Assembly: GCF_027913215.1 (NCBI RefSeq)
Contig: NZ_CP115780.1
Coordinates: 1-64,000 of the forward strand
Origin: Paracoccus aerodenitrificans
GTDB lineage: Bacteria > Pseudomonadota > Alphaproteobacteria > Rhodobacterales > Rhodobacteraceae
Length of the DNA stretch: 64,000 nt
Reading direction: 5' to 3'
Part shown: positions 24,480-33,449 of the stretch, one piece after another
Layout: each line of letters starts with the position of its first letter
Numbering within the stretch: position 1 is the stretch's first letter
Made by a program: the position numbers and the translations under genes
The notes under the pieces: model-generated
What the model was told of the DNA's origin: nothing
Database searches by the model: none
Seen by the model: the letters and a program-made list of their open reading frames with translations, nothing else

Positions 24480-27400
24480 ATGACCAAGCCCAAACCGGCA
24501 AACCCGGCTCTCTCGATCTCCCACCCTGATCTCGCCTCTGCCCTCGCGCAGATCGGCGCGGAGGTCGACAACCAGCCCCTGCGCAGTTCAGCGATCGCGC
24601 GTATCATGCGCGAGACGTTCCATGGCAACGATGCCGGCGGTGCCTGGGACTGGCGCATGGCATATGACCTGACGCAGGCCGCGGCTGTGCAGGTGCTGCT
24701 GCGTGGGGAAGGTGCTTCAGGTGACGTCGCCGCTGCAAGGCTGCTTGCCTCGCGGCTCCTGACGGAAACCCGCCGCTCCGAGCAGCAGATCCGGCTGCAG
24801 CAGTTTTCCACGCCGCTGCCATTTGCGGCGCTGGTCTTGCGGGCCGCGGCGATCCGCAAGGGCGAGACCGTTCTGGAGCCCTCGGCGGGCACCGGTGCAC
24901 TGGCCGCTTTCGCCGCCCGGGCTGGTGCCACGCTTTTGCTCAACGAGATCGACCCCTTTCGCCAGCGCCTCCTGCGCGCGGTTTTCGGCGGCGAGGTGAC
25001 GGGCCATGACGGCGAGCATATCGACGATCTGCTGCAGTCGCCGGTTCTACCCGACGTCGTGGTGATGAACCCGCCCTTCGCCTCCTCGGTCGATCGGTCC
25101 CGGGACAAACACATCGCCGCCAAACATCTCATCGCGGCTGCAAAGCGTCTGGCACCCGGCGGGCGGCTGGTGGCGATCATGCCGCCGGGATTCACGCCCG
25201 AACGCGATGCCGCGCATTGGTCACGCGCCTGCGGTCTACTGACGCCGCGCTTGGCGTTGACGATGCCGGGGCAGGTCTACCGCAAACTCGGCACCTCTGT
25301 CGAAACCCAGCTTATGGTCTTCGACAAGGTGCAGGAGGACGGCGAGATGATCCGCGTCCCTGTGCGGGATCTGGATGAAGCCTTGGCATATGTCGATGCC
25401 GTGGCCGCAACCCGGCCCGAGATGCGCCCCGCCCAACGGGCTGAAGCGACCCCTCATGCTCGGCCGACCGTTCCAGCATCTGCCCCGCGCAAGACCGCTG
25501 CTTCGCCTGTTGCCGCCTCCAAACGCCGGGCCAATGCCGTCCGTCCGCTCAGCTTTACAAGCTTTGAGACCCCTCGCGACAACACGCCCATCTCGGACAT
25601 TTATGCGCGCTACCGTCCGCAGCGGATCGAGATCGCGGGTGCGCAAGAACATCCCACGCCGCTCGTCGAGAGCATCGCCATGGCCTCGGTTGCCCCGCCC
25701 ATGCCCTCAAACACGGGCAGTGATGACTTGGGCCTGCCCGCCCGGTTGATCGAGGAGGGACATCTCTCCGAGGCGCAGCTGGAAACCATCATCATGGCGC
25801 ATGATGCCCATGGGCGCGACCTGCCCGGTCGGTTTACCATCGATGACGACCAGACCAAGCTGACGCGCGCCGATGATGACCCGGATGCACGTGCCTATCG
25901 CCTTGGCTATTTCCTCGGCGACGGCACCGGTTGCGGCAAGGGGCGCGAATGCGCGGGCCTCATCCTTGTCAACTGGCTGGCCGGGCGCAGAAAAGCGATC
26001 TGGGTCTCCAAATCCGCCACGCTTATCGAGGACGCCATCCGCGACTGGACCGATCTTGGCGGCTCGCCCGCCGACATCCAGCCGCTCTCCAAGTGGAAAC
26101 CGGACCAGCCCGTCCCGATGGGCGACGGTATCCTCTTCGTCACCTACGCCACGCTGCGGTCCGCGGGCAAATGCGGTACCACGCGACTGAGCCAGGTTCT
26201 CGACTGGATGGGTGAAGACTTCGAAGGCGTACTGGCCTTTGATGAAGCCCATGCCATGCAGAACGCGGCCGGGTCGGAGCAGGGCAGGGGGGTCAAACCC
26301 TCCCAGCAGGGCCTTGCTGGCCTGCGGCTGCAACTGGCAGCACCCCGCGCTCGCGTCTTCTACATCTCGGCCACGGGTGCCACGAGCGTGCACAACCTCG
26401 CCTATGCCGCGCGGCTGGGGCTCTGGGGGCAGGGCCCCGAATATCCCTTCCCGAGCTGCGAGAGCTTTGTGTCGGCGATGGAAGCCGGCGGCGTTGCCGC
26501 CATGGAGGTGGTTGCGCGCGATCTCAAGACGCTCGGACTTTACACAGCGCGTGCCCTCAGCTTCGACGGTGTTGAATACGATGTGCTGGAACACGCGCTG
26601 ACCCCGGCCCAGATCGAGGTCTATGACGCCTACGCTGGAGCGTTTCGCACCATCCACCATAATCTCGAGGCGGCTCTGACGGCGACCGGTGTCAGCAATG
26701 CCTCGGGCGAGACCAATGCCTCGGCCGCACGCGCCTCTGCCAAATCTCGCTTCGAGAGCACGAAACAGCGCTTCTTCAACCATCTCCTGATGGGCATGAA
26801 GGCTCCAAGTATCATCCACGCCATCAAGGAAGATTTGGCGGCAGGCAATGCTTGCGTCATCCAGGTTGTCTCGACAGGCGAGAGCCTGCTGAAGCGTCGG
26901 CTTGAGGCGATGGACCCGGAGGATGAACTCGTCGAAGGTGCCTTGACGCCGCGCGATTATGTTCTGGGATACCTCGAACAGGCCTTCCCGATCCACGCGC
27001 AAAAGCTCGTGGAGATTGACGGCAACATGGTCGCGGAACCCTTGCGGGATGAGGCCGGCGCGCTGGTCGTCTCGCGCGAAGCGCTCGCTTTACGTGACGC
27101 GGCCATGATGGAGTTGATGACGCTGGCGCCGATCCCCTCGGCGCTCGATCAGATCCTCTGGGCCTTTGGCGACGAGGCCGTCGCTGAAGTCACGGGTCGG
27201 TCCATCCGGCCCCTCAAGGCCGAGGATGGTCATCTCTTCATCGAGAAGCGTAGCGCCAGCAGCAATTCATCCGAGACTCAAGCCTTCATGGACGGCGAAA
27301 AGGATATCCTGATCTTCTCCGATGCAGGCGGCACTGGCCGTTCCTATCATGCGGCACAAACGGCGAAGAACCAGAAACGGCGGCGGCACTACCTGCTGGA

Positions 27401-28742
27401 GCCCGGCTGGCGCGCGGATGCAGCCATCCAGGGGCTCGGCCGCACGCATCGCTCGGCCCAGGTCAGCGCACCGTTCTTTCGGGTCTGCACCTCCGATGTG
27501 CATGGCGAGAAACGTTTCACCTCGACGATCGCCAAACGCCTCGACCAGCTGGGGGCCCTGACCAAGGGCCAGCGCGAGACCGGCTCGCAAGGCATGTTCC
27601 GCGAGGAGGACAATCTCGAAAGCCCGATCGCGCGAGCGGCGCTGCGTGGGTATTTCGCCGATCTTGCCGCCGGGCGCGCCGAGGCGATGAGCTACGAGAG
27701 CTTCACCGACTGGACGGCCCTGCGGCTGATCGACAAGGACGGGGTGCTGCTCGAAGAGCTTCCCCCGATCCAGCGGTTTCTCAACCGGGTGCTTGCCCTT
27801 CCCATCCACATGCAGAACGCGCTCTTTGCCGAGTTCATGCGCCGGATTGCCGATCAGTCTGAGCGGGCGCGCGCGGCGGGCACGCTCGATCTCGGCGTGG
27901 AAACCCTACGTGGCGAAAAGATCGAGCAGGTCTCCACCGAGGATCTCTGGACCTGCCCGAAATCCGGCGCCGTGACGCGGATTATCGGACTTGAGGTGAC
28001 GGACCCAGTGTATGTCCTGGTCGCCGAAGAGGCCATATCGCGCAATCCCGACAAGCTGCCGATGGTGAATCGCGCCTCCGGTCGCGCGGCGCTCATCTCG
28101 GCGCGGCCCATGCAGATGTATGACGAGGACATTGTCACGCTGATGCGCAAGGCGGTGCGGCCAAACGGGTCGAGCTATCTCGAAGAGGCACGGTTTGAGT
28201 CCTCGGCTTGGGAAGAGATCGACAGGCCCGAATTTGCGCAGATTTGGGAGGCCGAGGCTGCGTCCCTGCCAAAAACCACCACGACCAAGCTCTACCTGCT
28301 GACCGGGCTGCTGCTGCCGATCTGGAAGGACATTCCGACCACCAATGAGCGGATCTACCGTGTCACGCCAGACGGGGCGACGGCCATGATCGGGCGGACG
28401 CTGAGTGAGGAAGGGGCGGCCTCGCTGCGCGCCCGCTTCCTCGTCTCCAATCCGCAAACGCCACAGGAGATGTTGACCGCCGCCCTCGGCACCACCGCAC
28501 CTGTCGATCTGGGCCGGGGTCTGACCCTGACCCGTCGCCGGGTCGCAGGCGAGATGCGCCTTGAGTTGGGCGGTGCGGATCGGGGCATGATCGATGGCCT
28601 CAAGGCGCTCGGCTGCTTCACCGAGATCATCGCCTTCCAGTTGCGTGTGTTCCTGCCGCATGGGGACGGGATCGACACGGGAAGCATTCTGGCCCGGATC
28701 GTGGGCCAGCGAGCCGCTAGAGCGGCAGAACAAGCCGCCTGA
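24480..28742 (+). CDS. Methylase/strawberry-notch-type helicase fusion
   Basis: This is a 1420-residue two-part enzyme. Residues of about 100-300 form an N6-adenine-type methyltransferase-like domain with the SAM motif EPSAGTGAL (near 133) and the catalytic NPPF (near 197). From about 370 a strawberry-notch helicase follows, with a P-loop-like GDGTGCGKGRE near 478, FDEAHAMQ (DEAH box) near 586, and the C-terminal helicase motif QGLGRTHRSAQ near 985. The ATG follows AAAGGAAAATCCCC. Such genes occur on alphaproteobacterial plasmids and phages. A role in modifying or remodelling incoming plasmid DNA is plausible but unproven. Confidence 0.82.
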   Translation: MTKPKPANPALSISHPDLASALAQIGAEVDNQPLRSSAIARIMRETFHGNDAGGAWDWRMAYDLTQAAAVQVLLRGEGASGDVAAARLLASRLLTETRRSEQQIRLQQFSTPLPFAALVLRAAAIRKGETVLEPSAGTGALAAFAARAGATLLLNEIDPFRQRLLRAVFGGEVTGHDGEHIDDLLQSPVLPDVVVMNPPFASSVDRSRDKHIAAKHLIAAAKRLAPGGRLVAIMPPGFTPERDAAHWSRACGLLTPRLALTMPGQVYRKLGTSVETQLMVFDKVQEDGEMIRVPVRDLDEALAYVDAVAATRPEMRPAQRAEATPHARPTVPASAPRKTAASPVAASKRRANAVRPLSFTSFETPRDNTPISDIYARYRPQRIEIAGAQEHPTPLVESIAMASVAPPMPSNTGSDDLGLPARLIEEGHLSEAQLETIIMAHDAHGRDLPGRFTIDDDQTKLTRADDDPDARAYRLGYFLGDGTGCGKGRECAGLILVNWLAGRRKAIWVSKSATLIEDAIRDWTDLGGSPADIQPLSKWKPDQPVPMGDGILFVTYATLRSAGKCGTTRLSQVLDWMGEDFEGVLAFDEAHAMQNAAGSEQGRGVKPSQQGLAGLRLQLAAPRARVFYISATGATSVHNLAYAARLGLWGQGPEYPFPSCESFVSAMEAGGVAAMEVVARDLKTLGLYTARALSFDGVEYDVLEHALTPAQIEVYDAYAGAFRTIHHNLEAALTATGVSNASGETNASAARASAKSRFESTKQRFFNHLLMGMKAPSIIHAIKEDLAAGNACVIQVVSTGESLLKRRLEAMDPEDELVEGALTPRDYVLGYLEQAFPIHAQKLVEIDGNMVAEPLRDEAGALVVSREALALRDAAMMELMTLAPIPSALDQILWAFGDEAVAEVTGRSIRPLKAEDGHLFIEKRSASSNSSETQAFMDGEKDILIFSDAGGTGRSYHAAQTAKNQKRRRHYLLEPGWRADAAIQGLGRTHRSAQVSAPFFRVCTSDVHGEKRFTSTIAKRLDQLGALTKGQRETGSQGMFREEDNLESPIARAALRGYFADLAAGRAEAMSYESFTDWTALRLIDKDGVLLEELPPIQRFLNRVLALPIHMQNALFAEFMRRIADQSERARAAGTLDLGVETLRGEKIEQVSTEDLWTCPKSGAVTRIIGLEVTDPVYVLVAEEAISRNPDKLPMVNRASGRAALISARPMQMYDEDIVTLMRKAVRPNGSSYLEEARFESSAWEEIDRPEFAQIWEAEAASLPKTTTTKLYLLTGLLLPIWKDIPTTNERIYRVTPDGATAMIGRTLSEEGAASLRARFLVSNPQTPQEMLTAALGTTAPVDLGRGLTLTRRRVAGEMRLELGGADRGMIDGLKALGCFTEIIAFQLRVFLPHGDGIDTGSILARIVGQRAARAAEQAA

Positions 28743-28864
28743 AAAGTCAAAGCGAGCTTCCGGTCGGGCGGCGTGGATCGGGACTTGGCCGATCTGCGCT
28801 TTCCGGGCGCGCGCTGACCAATGTCAGGCCCGGCCCCCCCAAATTCAGATAAGAGGACAGACCC

Positions 28865-29251
28865 ATGACCAATCCCCAAATCGACTATGCCGCAATGGCG
28901 GCTCAGTGGCGTGCAGAGCGCGAAACCACCTTGAAGGCATCCAGAGTGGAGCTGCTCGCGCAACTACGTGCGCTTGGCATCAGCGAGGTCACTGCCCAAT
29001 ACGAAGGCTATGGCGACTCCGGCAATGTCGAGGACGTGACGGTGCAGCCTGCAGAGGTCCAACTGCCGGAGGCGCTTGCCACAGAGGTTGGCGACTTCGC
29101 CTGGTTGCTCGCCTATCACCATCACCCGGGGTTCGAGAACAACGAGGGTGGCTACGGCACGCTGACCTGGGACTTGCGCAACGACAGTATCACCTTGGAT
29201 CACGCGGACGCTCAAGTCGAATATTCGCATAGCTATGACGAGGGGCTGTGA
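28865..29251 (+). CDS. DUF6878-like plasmid protein
   Basis: This is a 128-residue protein of unknown function. Characteristic elements are VTAQYEGYGDSGNVEDVTV, LLAYHHHPGFENNEGGYG and LTWDLRNDSITLDH. The cluster of His and Asn residues near residue 80-95 and the Asp-rich strand could bind metal, but this is a guess. AGAGGACAGACCC precedes the ATG. It is separated by only one base from the next gene, so the pair is cotranscribed. The family name is from memory. Confidence 0.65.
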   Translation: MTNPQIDYAAMAAQWRAERETTLKASRVELLAQLRALGISEVTAQYEGYGDSGNVEDVTVQPAEVQLPEALATEVGDFAWLLAYHHHPGFENNEGGYGTLTWDLRNDSITLDHADAQVEYSHSYDEGL

Positions 29252-29252
29252 G

Positions 29253-29714
29253 ATGGCGCATCCGCTTCACCATGCCGAAAGCTCGGCCCGGAAATTCGGC
29301 GGGGTGCCGTCTGACTATCAGGCTGTGCACGATTGGTTTGACGCCTCGAAAGAGCACCTCGCGCTCTTCACGCACCGAGCTATGCGCCATCATGCCCAAG
29401 GCCTGTTCGAGGCCGAACGTGTCTTCGGCTTGACCCTGACCAACAGTGCAGGTCGGGACATTCCCGTGCGCTGGATCGGCGAGCAGCATGTCCGCGAAGA
29501 CTGTCAGGGCCGGATCCCGAGCATGGCGGACTGGCTGCGACGGATCCAGCCCGAGCCATGGATGGCCAATGGCCACATCGACCGGTATTCCGGCTCCGAG
29601 CCCTGCGGCGACCCAAGGTTCGCTTGGGCCTCCGAGGTCGCCGCCGGAAGAACGGTTCTTGGCCTGAAGGATTGGATGGCGGCGCGCGCGACGCAAGCCA
29701 CGCAAGGTGCCTGA
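29253..29714 (+). CDS. DUF6915-like plasmid protein
   Basis: This is a 153-residue protein starting MAHPLHHAESSARKFGG. It contains YQAVHDWFDASKEHLALF, HRAMRHHAQGLFEAERVFG and RWIGEQHVREDCQGRIPSMADWL. Many His and Arg residues stand in a pattern conserved in plasmid relatives I recall (an HDWFD-RHHAxGIF-WIGEQHV signature). No biochemical role is known. The stop of the previous gene ends one base before the ATG. Confidence 0.65.
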   Translation: MAHPLHHAESSARKFGGVPSDYQAVHDWFDASKEHLALFTHRAMRHHAQGLFEAERVFGLTLTNSAGRDIPVRWIGEQHVREDCQGRIPSMADWLRRIQPEPWMANGHIDRYSGSEPCGDPRFAWASEVAAGRTVLGLKDWMAARATQATQGA

Positions 29715-29748
29715 CAGCTCTCGGCCGTTTGCCAAACAAATGCTGCAT

Positions 29749-29777
29749 AGAAGCCCGGTCGGACGATCGGGCTTCTT
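29749..29777 (+). terminator. Hairpin terminator after the DUF6915-like gene
   Basis: AGAAGCCCG and CGGGCTTCT form a perfect 9-bp stem around a GTCGGACGAT loop, directly followed by a few T residues. Confidence 0.6.
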
Positions 29778-29814
29778 GCGTCGTTTCCCCACCATTCTTC
29801 TTGAGGAGGACCCC

Positions 29815-30117
29815 ATGACACTCGATGAAATCAAGGCCGCCGTCGATGCCGGCCAGACCGTGCACTGGGCCAATACCGGCTACGTTGTCCACAAGTACCG
29901 GCTCGGTCAGTACCTCATCACCTATGTGCCGAACGGCAGCACCATCGGCCTGACCGACCGGGAAGGGCACTGGTTGAACGGCAAAGAGGCGGAGTTCTTC
30001 ATCGCGCGATCGGGGGACGGCGCGGAAAATCCGGGCAGCCAAACAAGACCAGACGGGCAGGGGAGGGGCGTAGCACCCGGAGGTGTGGGTGCATTCCCAC
30101 TCGGACGGCAGATCTGA
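29815..30117 (+). CDS. Small conserved plasmid protein, 100 residues
   Basis: The N-terminal 65 residues (MTLDEIKAAVDAGQTVHWAN, YVVHKYRLGQYLITYVPN) look like a compact alpha-beta domain. The C-terminal third is Gly/Arg-rich and probably disordered. GAGGAGGACCCC precedes the ATG at 29815. I do not recognise a functional family. Confidence 0.6.
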   Translation: MTLDEIKAAVDAGQTVHWANTGYVVHKYRLGQYLITYVPNGSTIGLTDREGHWLNGKEAEFFIARSGDGAENPGSQTRPDGQGRGVAPGGVGAFPLGRQI

Positions 30118-30241
30118 CCCGTGGGTGGGGCTGAAAGGAAAGCAGGCTTTCTGATTTGTGATCCCTCAAGGGGTCGAGAAAGCAATCCCGGATGCGTTGG
30201 CAAGAACGTCAGGCACCGGCCAATCCAAAAGGAACCATCCC

Positions 30242-30970
30242 ATGTTCGCAGGAACCCTCACCCGCAATGTCGAGACCGCAGCCGCCGAGTACACCGGCAT
30301 GATCCACTCGACGCGCTTTGACATCGCCATCCAGTTGGAGGCGCGGGCCAAGATGTCCGAACGCAGCCCGGATTTTGACGTGACGGCAGTCAACAAAACA
30401 GGCCGCAAGGTGCGCATCGGCACGGCCTGGAACGAGACCGGCAATACCAGCGGCAACCCCTACATCTCGATGCAGATCGATGTCGGCTTGGGTCCGTTCC
30501 GGGTCAACGCGGTCCAGACGAAAGAAGCGCGCGCGGCCCAGAGTGGCGAATTCGAGATCATCCCGCTGGTCTCGAACGGCCTGATGAAATCCGGCTCGAT
30601 CTCGGGCGAGCTCACCGCCATGGACGCTGACAACGCCTTCACGGGCTACATCGCCAACATGATGTTCGATCTGGAGTTCATGCTGATCGAGAACAGCTAC
30701 AAATCCGAGGAGACCCACCCAGATTACCGGATCGAGGTCAGCTCGCCCCGGGGTAAACCAATCCGCGTCGGCTCGGCGTGGATGGCCAAAAGCAGCCGCA
30801 CGGGCAATGACTACCTGTCGCTGCTGATCAACACGCCTGATGGCGACTTGCGCGTCAACGCCGTGCAGAACGAAGAACAGCGCGGCGGGCAGACCTTCTC
30901 GATCATCCCGTTCATCGACAGCGGTGAGCAGCCGCAGGACGCGGGCGCGGGGCTCTCCTTGGTCGCCTAA
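30242..30970 (+). CDS. Tandem DUF736 protein
   Basis: This is a 242-residue protein built of two related halves. The first (residues about 5-115) contains YTGMIHSTRFDIAIQLEA, VRIGTAWNETGNTSGNPYIS and FRVNAVQT. The second (about 130-230) contains FTGYIANMMFDLEFMLIE, IRVGSAWMAKSSRTGNDYLS and LRVNAVQN. DUF736 proteins usually have one domain of about 100 residues, so this is a duplication within one gene. The fold resembles small OB-like DNA-binding domains, but the function is unknown. AAAGGA precedes the ATG. A terminator lies 30 bp downstream. Confidence 0.75.
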   Translation: MFAGTLTRNVETAAAEYTGMIHSTRFDIAIQLEARAKMSERSPDFDVTAVNKTGRKVRIGTAWNETGNTSGNPYISMQIDVGLGPFRVNAVQTKEARAAQSGEFEIIPLVSNGLMKSGSISGELTAMDADNAFTGYIANMMFDLEFMLIENSYKSEETHPDYRIEVSSPRGKPIRVGSAWMAKSSRTGNDYLSLLINTPDGDLRVNAVQNEEQRGGQTFSIIPFIDSGEQPQDAGAGLSLVA

Positions 30971-31000
30971 TCGGCGCGCGAGGGGAGACGATCTGAATCG

Positions 31001-31035
31001 AAAGGGGAGCCGTGGGATCACGGTTCCCCTTTTTC
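31001..31035 (+). terminator. Intrinsic terminator after the tandem DUF736 gene
   Basis: AAAGGGGAGCCGTG (31001-31014) pairs with CACGGTTCCCCTTT (one G-T pair) around a GGAT loop and is followed by a T-rich tract. Confidence 0.85.
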
Positions 31036-31066
31036 CATGTCCGTTTGCGTAAAGGACGTCACCCGC

Positions 31067-31094
31067 TTGCGATCTGGTGTAAATGCGATACAAT
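31067..31094 (+). promoter_or_regulatory. Promoter upstream of the 178-residue gene
   Basis: TTGCGA (31067-31072), 16-nt spacer and TACAAT (31089-31094) lie in an AT-rich stretch 32 bp before the GTG start at 31126. Confidence 0.6.
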
Positions 31095-31125
31095 AATATA
31101 TTAACGCAATATCGAGGGCGAGCGC

Positions 31126-31662
31126 GTGGCGGCTAGATCAGGGACGGTTCCATGGTTCGAGAGCTTTGATGTTGAGGCAGAGGTTGCAGAACTCCTTGCT
31201 CATATCGAGCGCTGCACTGGATTTTCGCTACCCGCCCGAAAGCGTGAAGTCATCATGACCCATGCAAGGGCGAAGCTCGACAGGACAAGGCAGGCATATC
31301 AGGAGGCCAAGCCGGTGGGAAAGTCGGTGTCCACCTCGCGGCGTGCGTATCTGACCGACCTGCAGGACACGATCTTCATGGCGATCCCGGAAGAGAACCT
31401 CGCGCTGATGCCGCTAAGCCAACAGGTCCTGAACGACCCTTCATTTTACGCGGACGCCATGCATAGCGCCGCCGCGATCAGCGAGGATGAGCTCTTCATG
31501 GCGTTGTCCTCATCGCTGAACGATATGACGGTCCAAGACGCTCGGGCGTTTGTCTCGAAGCTGTGGCACAGCACGATCGATGACAATGCCCGCAAATACG
31601 CCGAAGCCCTGAAGCGCCCCGAGCGTGAAATCATGCCGCTGCGGCCTGGGAACACCGTGTAA
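31126..31662 (+). CDS. Conserved hypothetical protein, helical
   Basis: A 178-residue, mostly helical soluble protein. It starts with GTG preceded by GAGGGCGAGC. Segments such as VAELLAHIERCTGFSLPARKR and LDRTRQAYQEAKPVGKS show no known motif. It has its own promoter and stands between the backbone block and the rhomboid gene. No function is proposed. Confidence 0.6.
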   Translation: MAARSGTVPWFESFDVEAEVAELLAHIERCTGFSLPARKREVIMTHARAKLDRTRQAYQEAKPVGKSVSTSRRAYLTDLQDTIFMAIPEENLALMPLSQQVLNDPSFYADAMHSAAAISEDELFMALSSSLNDMTVQDARAFVSKLWHSTIDDNARKYAEALKRPEREIMPLRPGNTV

Positions 31663-31738
31663 GATCGGGGCCATTCTCTTGGCTTGAGCCCTACCGAGGT
31701 TGGCCGCCGCGAACCCCCTTTCCCGGAGGTGGCACCCT

Positions 31739-32392
31739 GTGCAGCGCGCGAAAGCCGTTGAAGGCGCTGTGGGGACGACTACTGTCGCCAACATGATGAA
31801 CCGGGATCACATGCGCGTCTTCTTCCGGCGCACCGCGGCGCTTGCCGCTTTTGTCGCGCTGCTCTGGGCGATCCAAGTCGTCAATTGGATCACCGGCTAC
31901 GGCCTGAACCCGGCCTTCGGCCTGATCCCCAGGCACGGCAGCGGGTTGGATGGTGTCATCGCTATGCCCCTCCTGCATGGGAGCTTCTCGCACCTGATGG
32001 CCAATACGCCGCCTCTCCTGGTGATGGGTGGGCTGCTGGTTGCCACGACCACGCGAGCCTTGCTGCCGGTGAACGCAGTGGTGATCGGCCTCGGCGGCGG
32101 ACTCGTCTGGCTGTTCGGAAGCTCCGCCATCCATATCGGTGCGTCAGGGTTGGTCTTCGGCTGGTTTGGCTTCCTCGTCGCGCGCGGCTTCGTGGATCGC
32201 TCCCCGATCACGCTGGGCGCGGCACTACTGGTCGGTGTCCTCTATAGCTCCATTCTCTGGGGCGTTCTTCCGGGCCAACCCGGCGTCTCGTGGGAGGCGC
32301 ATCTCTTCGGCGCCATCGCGGGCGCTGTCGCTGCATCCCTTGTCCGGACGCATGTCCATGTGCCGCGCCTCGGCGGTGTCGATTTGGACTGA
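31739..32392 (+). CDS. Rhomboid-family intramembrane serine protease
   Basis: This membrane protein of about 217 residues has six predicted helices. The rhomboid active site is present: the nucleophile in [14 protein letters not shown] (GASG motif) and the catalytic His in [13 protein letters not shown]. The first-loop [18 protein letters not shown] matches the family's HxxxxHxxxN element. The start is taken as the GTG at 31739 with GGAGG nine bases upstream; the alternative is ATG 31796, which would give a 198-residue protein. Rhomboids cleave transmembrane segments of other proteins; the substrate here is unknown. Confidence 0.85.
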   Translation: MQRAKAVEGAVGTTTVANMMNRDHMRVFFRRTAALAAFVALLWAIQVVNWITGYGLNPAFGLIPRHGSGLDGVIAMPLLHGSFSHLMANTPPLLVMGGLLVATTTRALLPVNAVVIGLGGGLVWLFGSSAIHIGASGLVFGWFGFLVARGFVDRSPITLGAALLVGVLYSSILWGVLPGQPGVSWEAHLFGAIAGAVAASLVRTHVHVPRLGGVDLD

Positions 32393-32549
32393 AGCAGTAC
32401 ACCCTACGTTGTCGGCCCAAGGACGAAGCCGCTCGCGCGGCAATGGCGCCCGTGACGGGCGCTCGGGGCTGATCGCCACCCTGTGCATTTGGGAATGCGG
32501 GCACCTGCCTGACGATTGAGGCCTCTCAATCGACAGACAGGAGGTTCCC

Positions 32550-33437
32550 ATGACCGAGGAGAGGATTTCGCCGCTACGGGCGCGGATGATCGAAGACATG
32601 CGCATCCGGGGGATGGGCGAGAAGGCACAGAAGTCCCACATCAGGGCAATCAAGGATTTCGCCCAATTCCTTGGGCATTCACCTGATACCGCCACCCCGG
32701 AGGAGTTGCGCGCCTACCAGCTGCACATGACCGACACCGGGGTCACGGCCAGCACGTTCAACGTGAGGATCGTGGCGCTGCGGTTCTTCTTCGGCATGAC
32801 CTGCGGGCGCGAGGACATGAAGCGCTACATGCAGTTCCGCACCCAGCCGCGGAAGTTGCCTGTGGTGTTCAGCGTCGAGGAGGTTTCGGACATCCTGATG
32901 GCGGCACCCGGGCCGGGCCTGAAGTATCGGGCCGCGCTCAGCATCTCCTATGGTGCGGGGCTGCGCGCCGCCGAGGTCTGCAATCTCAAGATCGGCGACA
33001 TCGACAGCGACCGCATGCTGATCCATGTCGAGCAAGGTAAAGGACGGAAGGACCGCAAGGTCATGCTCTCTCCGGGCCTGCTGAACCTGCTTCGTGACTG
33101 GTGGCGCGAAGCGCGTCCCGAGGGCTGGCTGTTCCCGGGCAAGCCGAAGATCAATCCGATCTCGCCTCGGCAGCTGAACCGGGCTTTCACCTCGGCCAAG
33201 CACATGGCCGGGATCAGCAAGCCGGCGACACTGCACACGCTCAGGCACAGCTTTGCGACGCACCTGCTCGAGGCCAACACGGATGTGCGGGTGATCCAGG
33301 TCCTCCTCGGCCATGCCAAGCTCACCACGACGGCGCAATACACCCATGTCGCGACCAAGACGATCCGTGACACGGTCAGCCCCTACGAGATGCTGGCCAA
33401 GCTGCAGGATCAGACGGTGAAGCGAAGTCTGGAGTGA
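32550..33437 (+). CDS. Tyrosine-recombinase-type integrase of the IS91 element
   Basis: This is a 295-residue phage-integrase-family recombinase. An N-terminal SAM-like core-binding domain (about residues 5-95) is followed by a catalytic domain with Arg in ISYGAGLRAAEVCNL, the HTLRHSFATHL box, LLGHAKLTTTAQYTHV with the second His and the nucleophile Tyr. A clear AGGAGG ribosome-binding site precedes the ATG. Such genes regularly stand 5' to IS91-family transposases. Here the stop is 12 bp before the transposase start, so the two are coexpressed. Confidence 0.92.
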   Translation: MTEERISPLRARMIEDMRIRGMGEKAQKSHIRAIKDFAQFLGHSPDTATPEELRAYQLHMTDTGVTASTFNVRIVALRFFFGMTCGREDMKRYMQFRTQPRKLPVVFSVEEVSDILMAAPGPGLKYRAALSISYGAGLRAAEVCNLKIGDIDSDRMLIHVEQGKGRKDRKVMLSPGLLNLLRDWWREARPEGWLFPGKPKINPISPRQLNRAFTSAKHMAGISKPATLHTLRHSFATHLLEANTDVRVIQVLLGHAKLTTTAQYTHVATKTIRDTVSPYEMLAKLQDQTVKRSLE

Positions 33438-33449
33438 CGGGGCGCCGGG

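Noticed and set aside
25707..27002. Minus-strand open frame of 431 codons
   Set aside because: It is a shadow of the helicase gene, with no motif and no ribosome-binding site.
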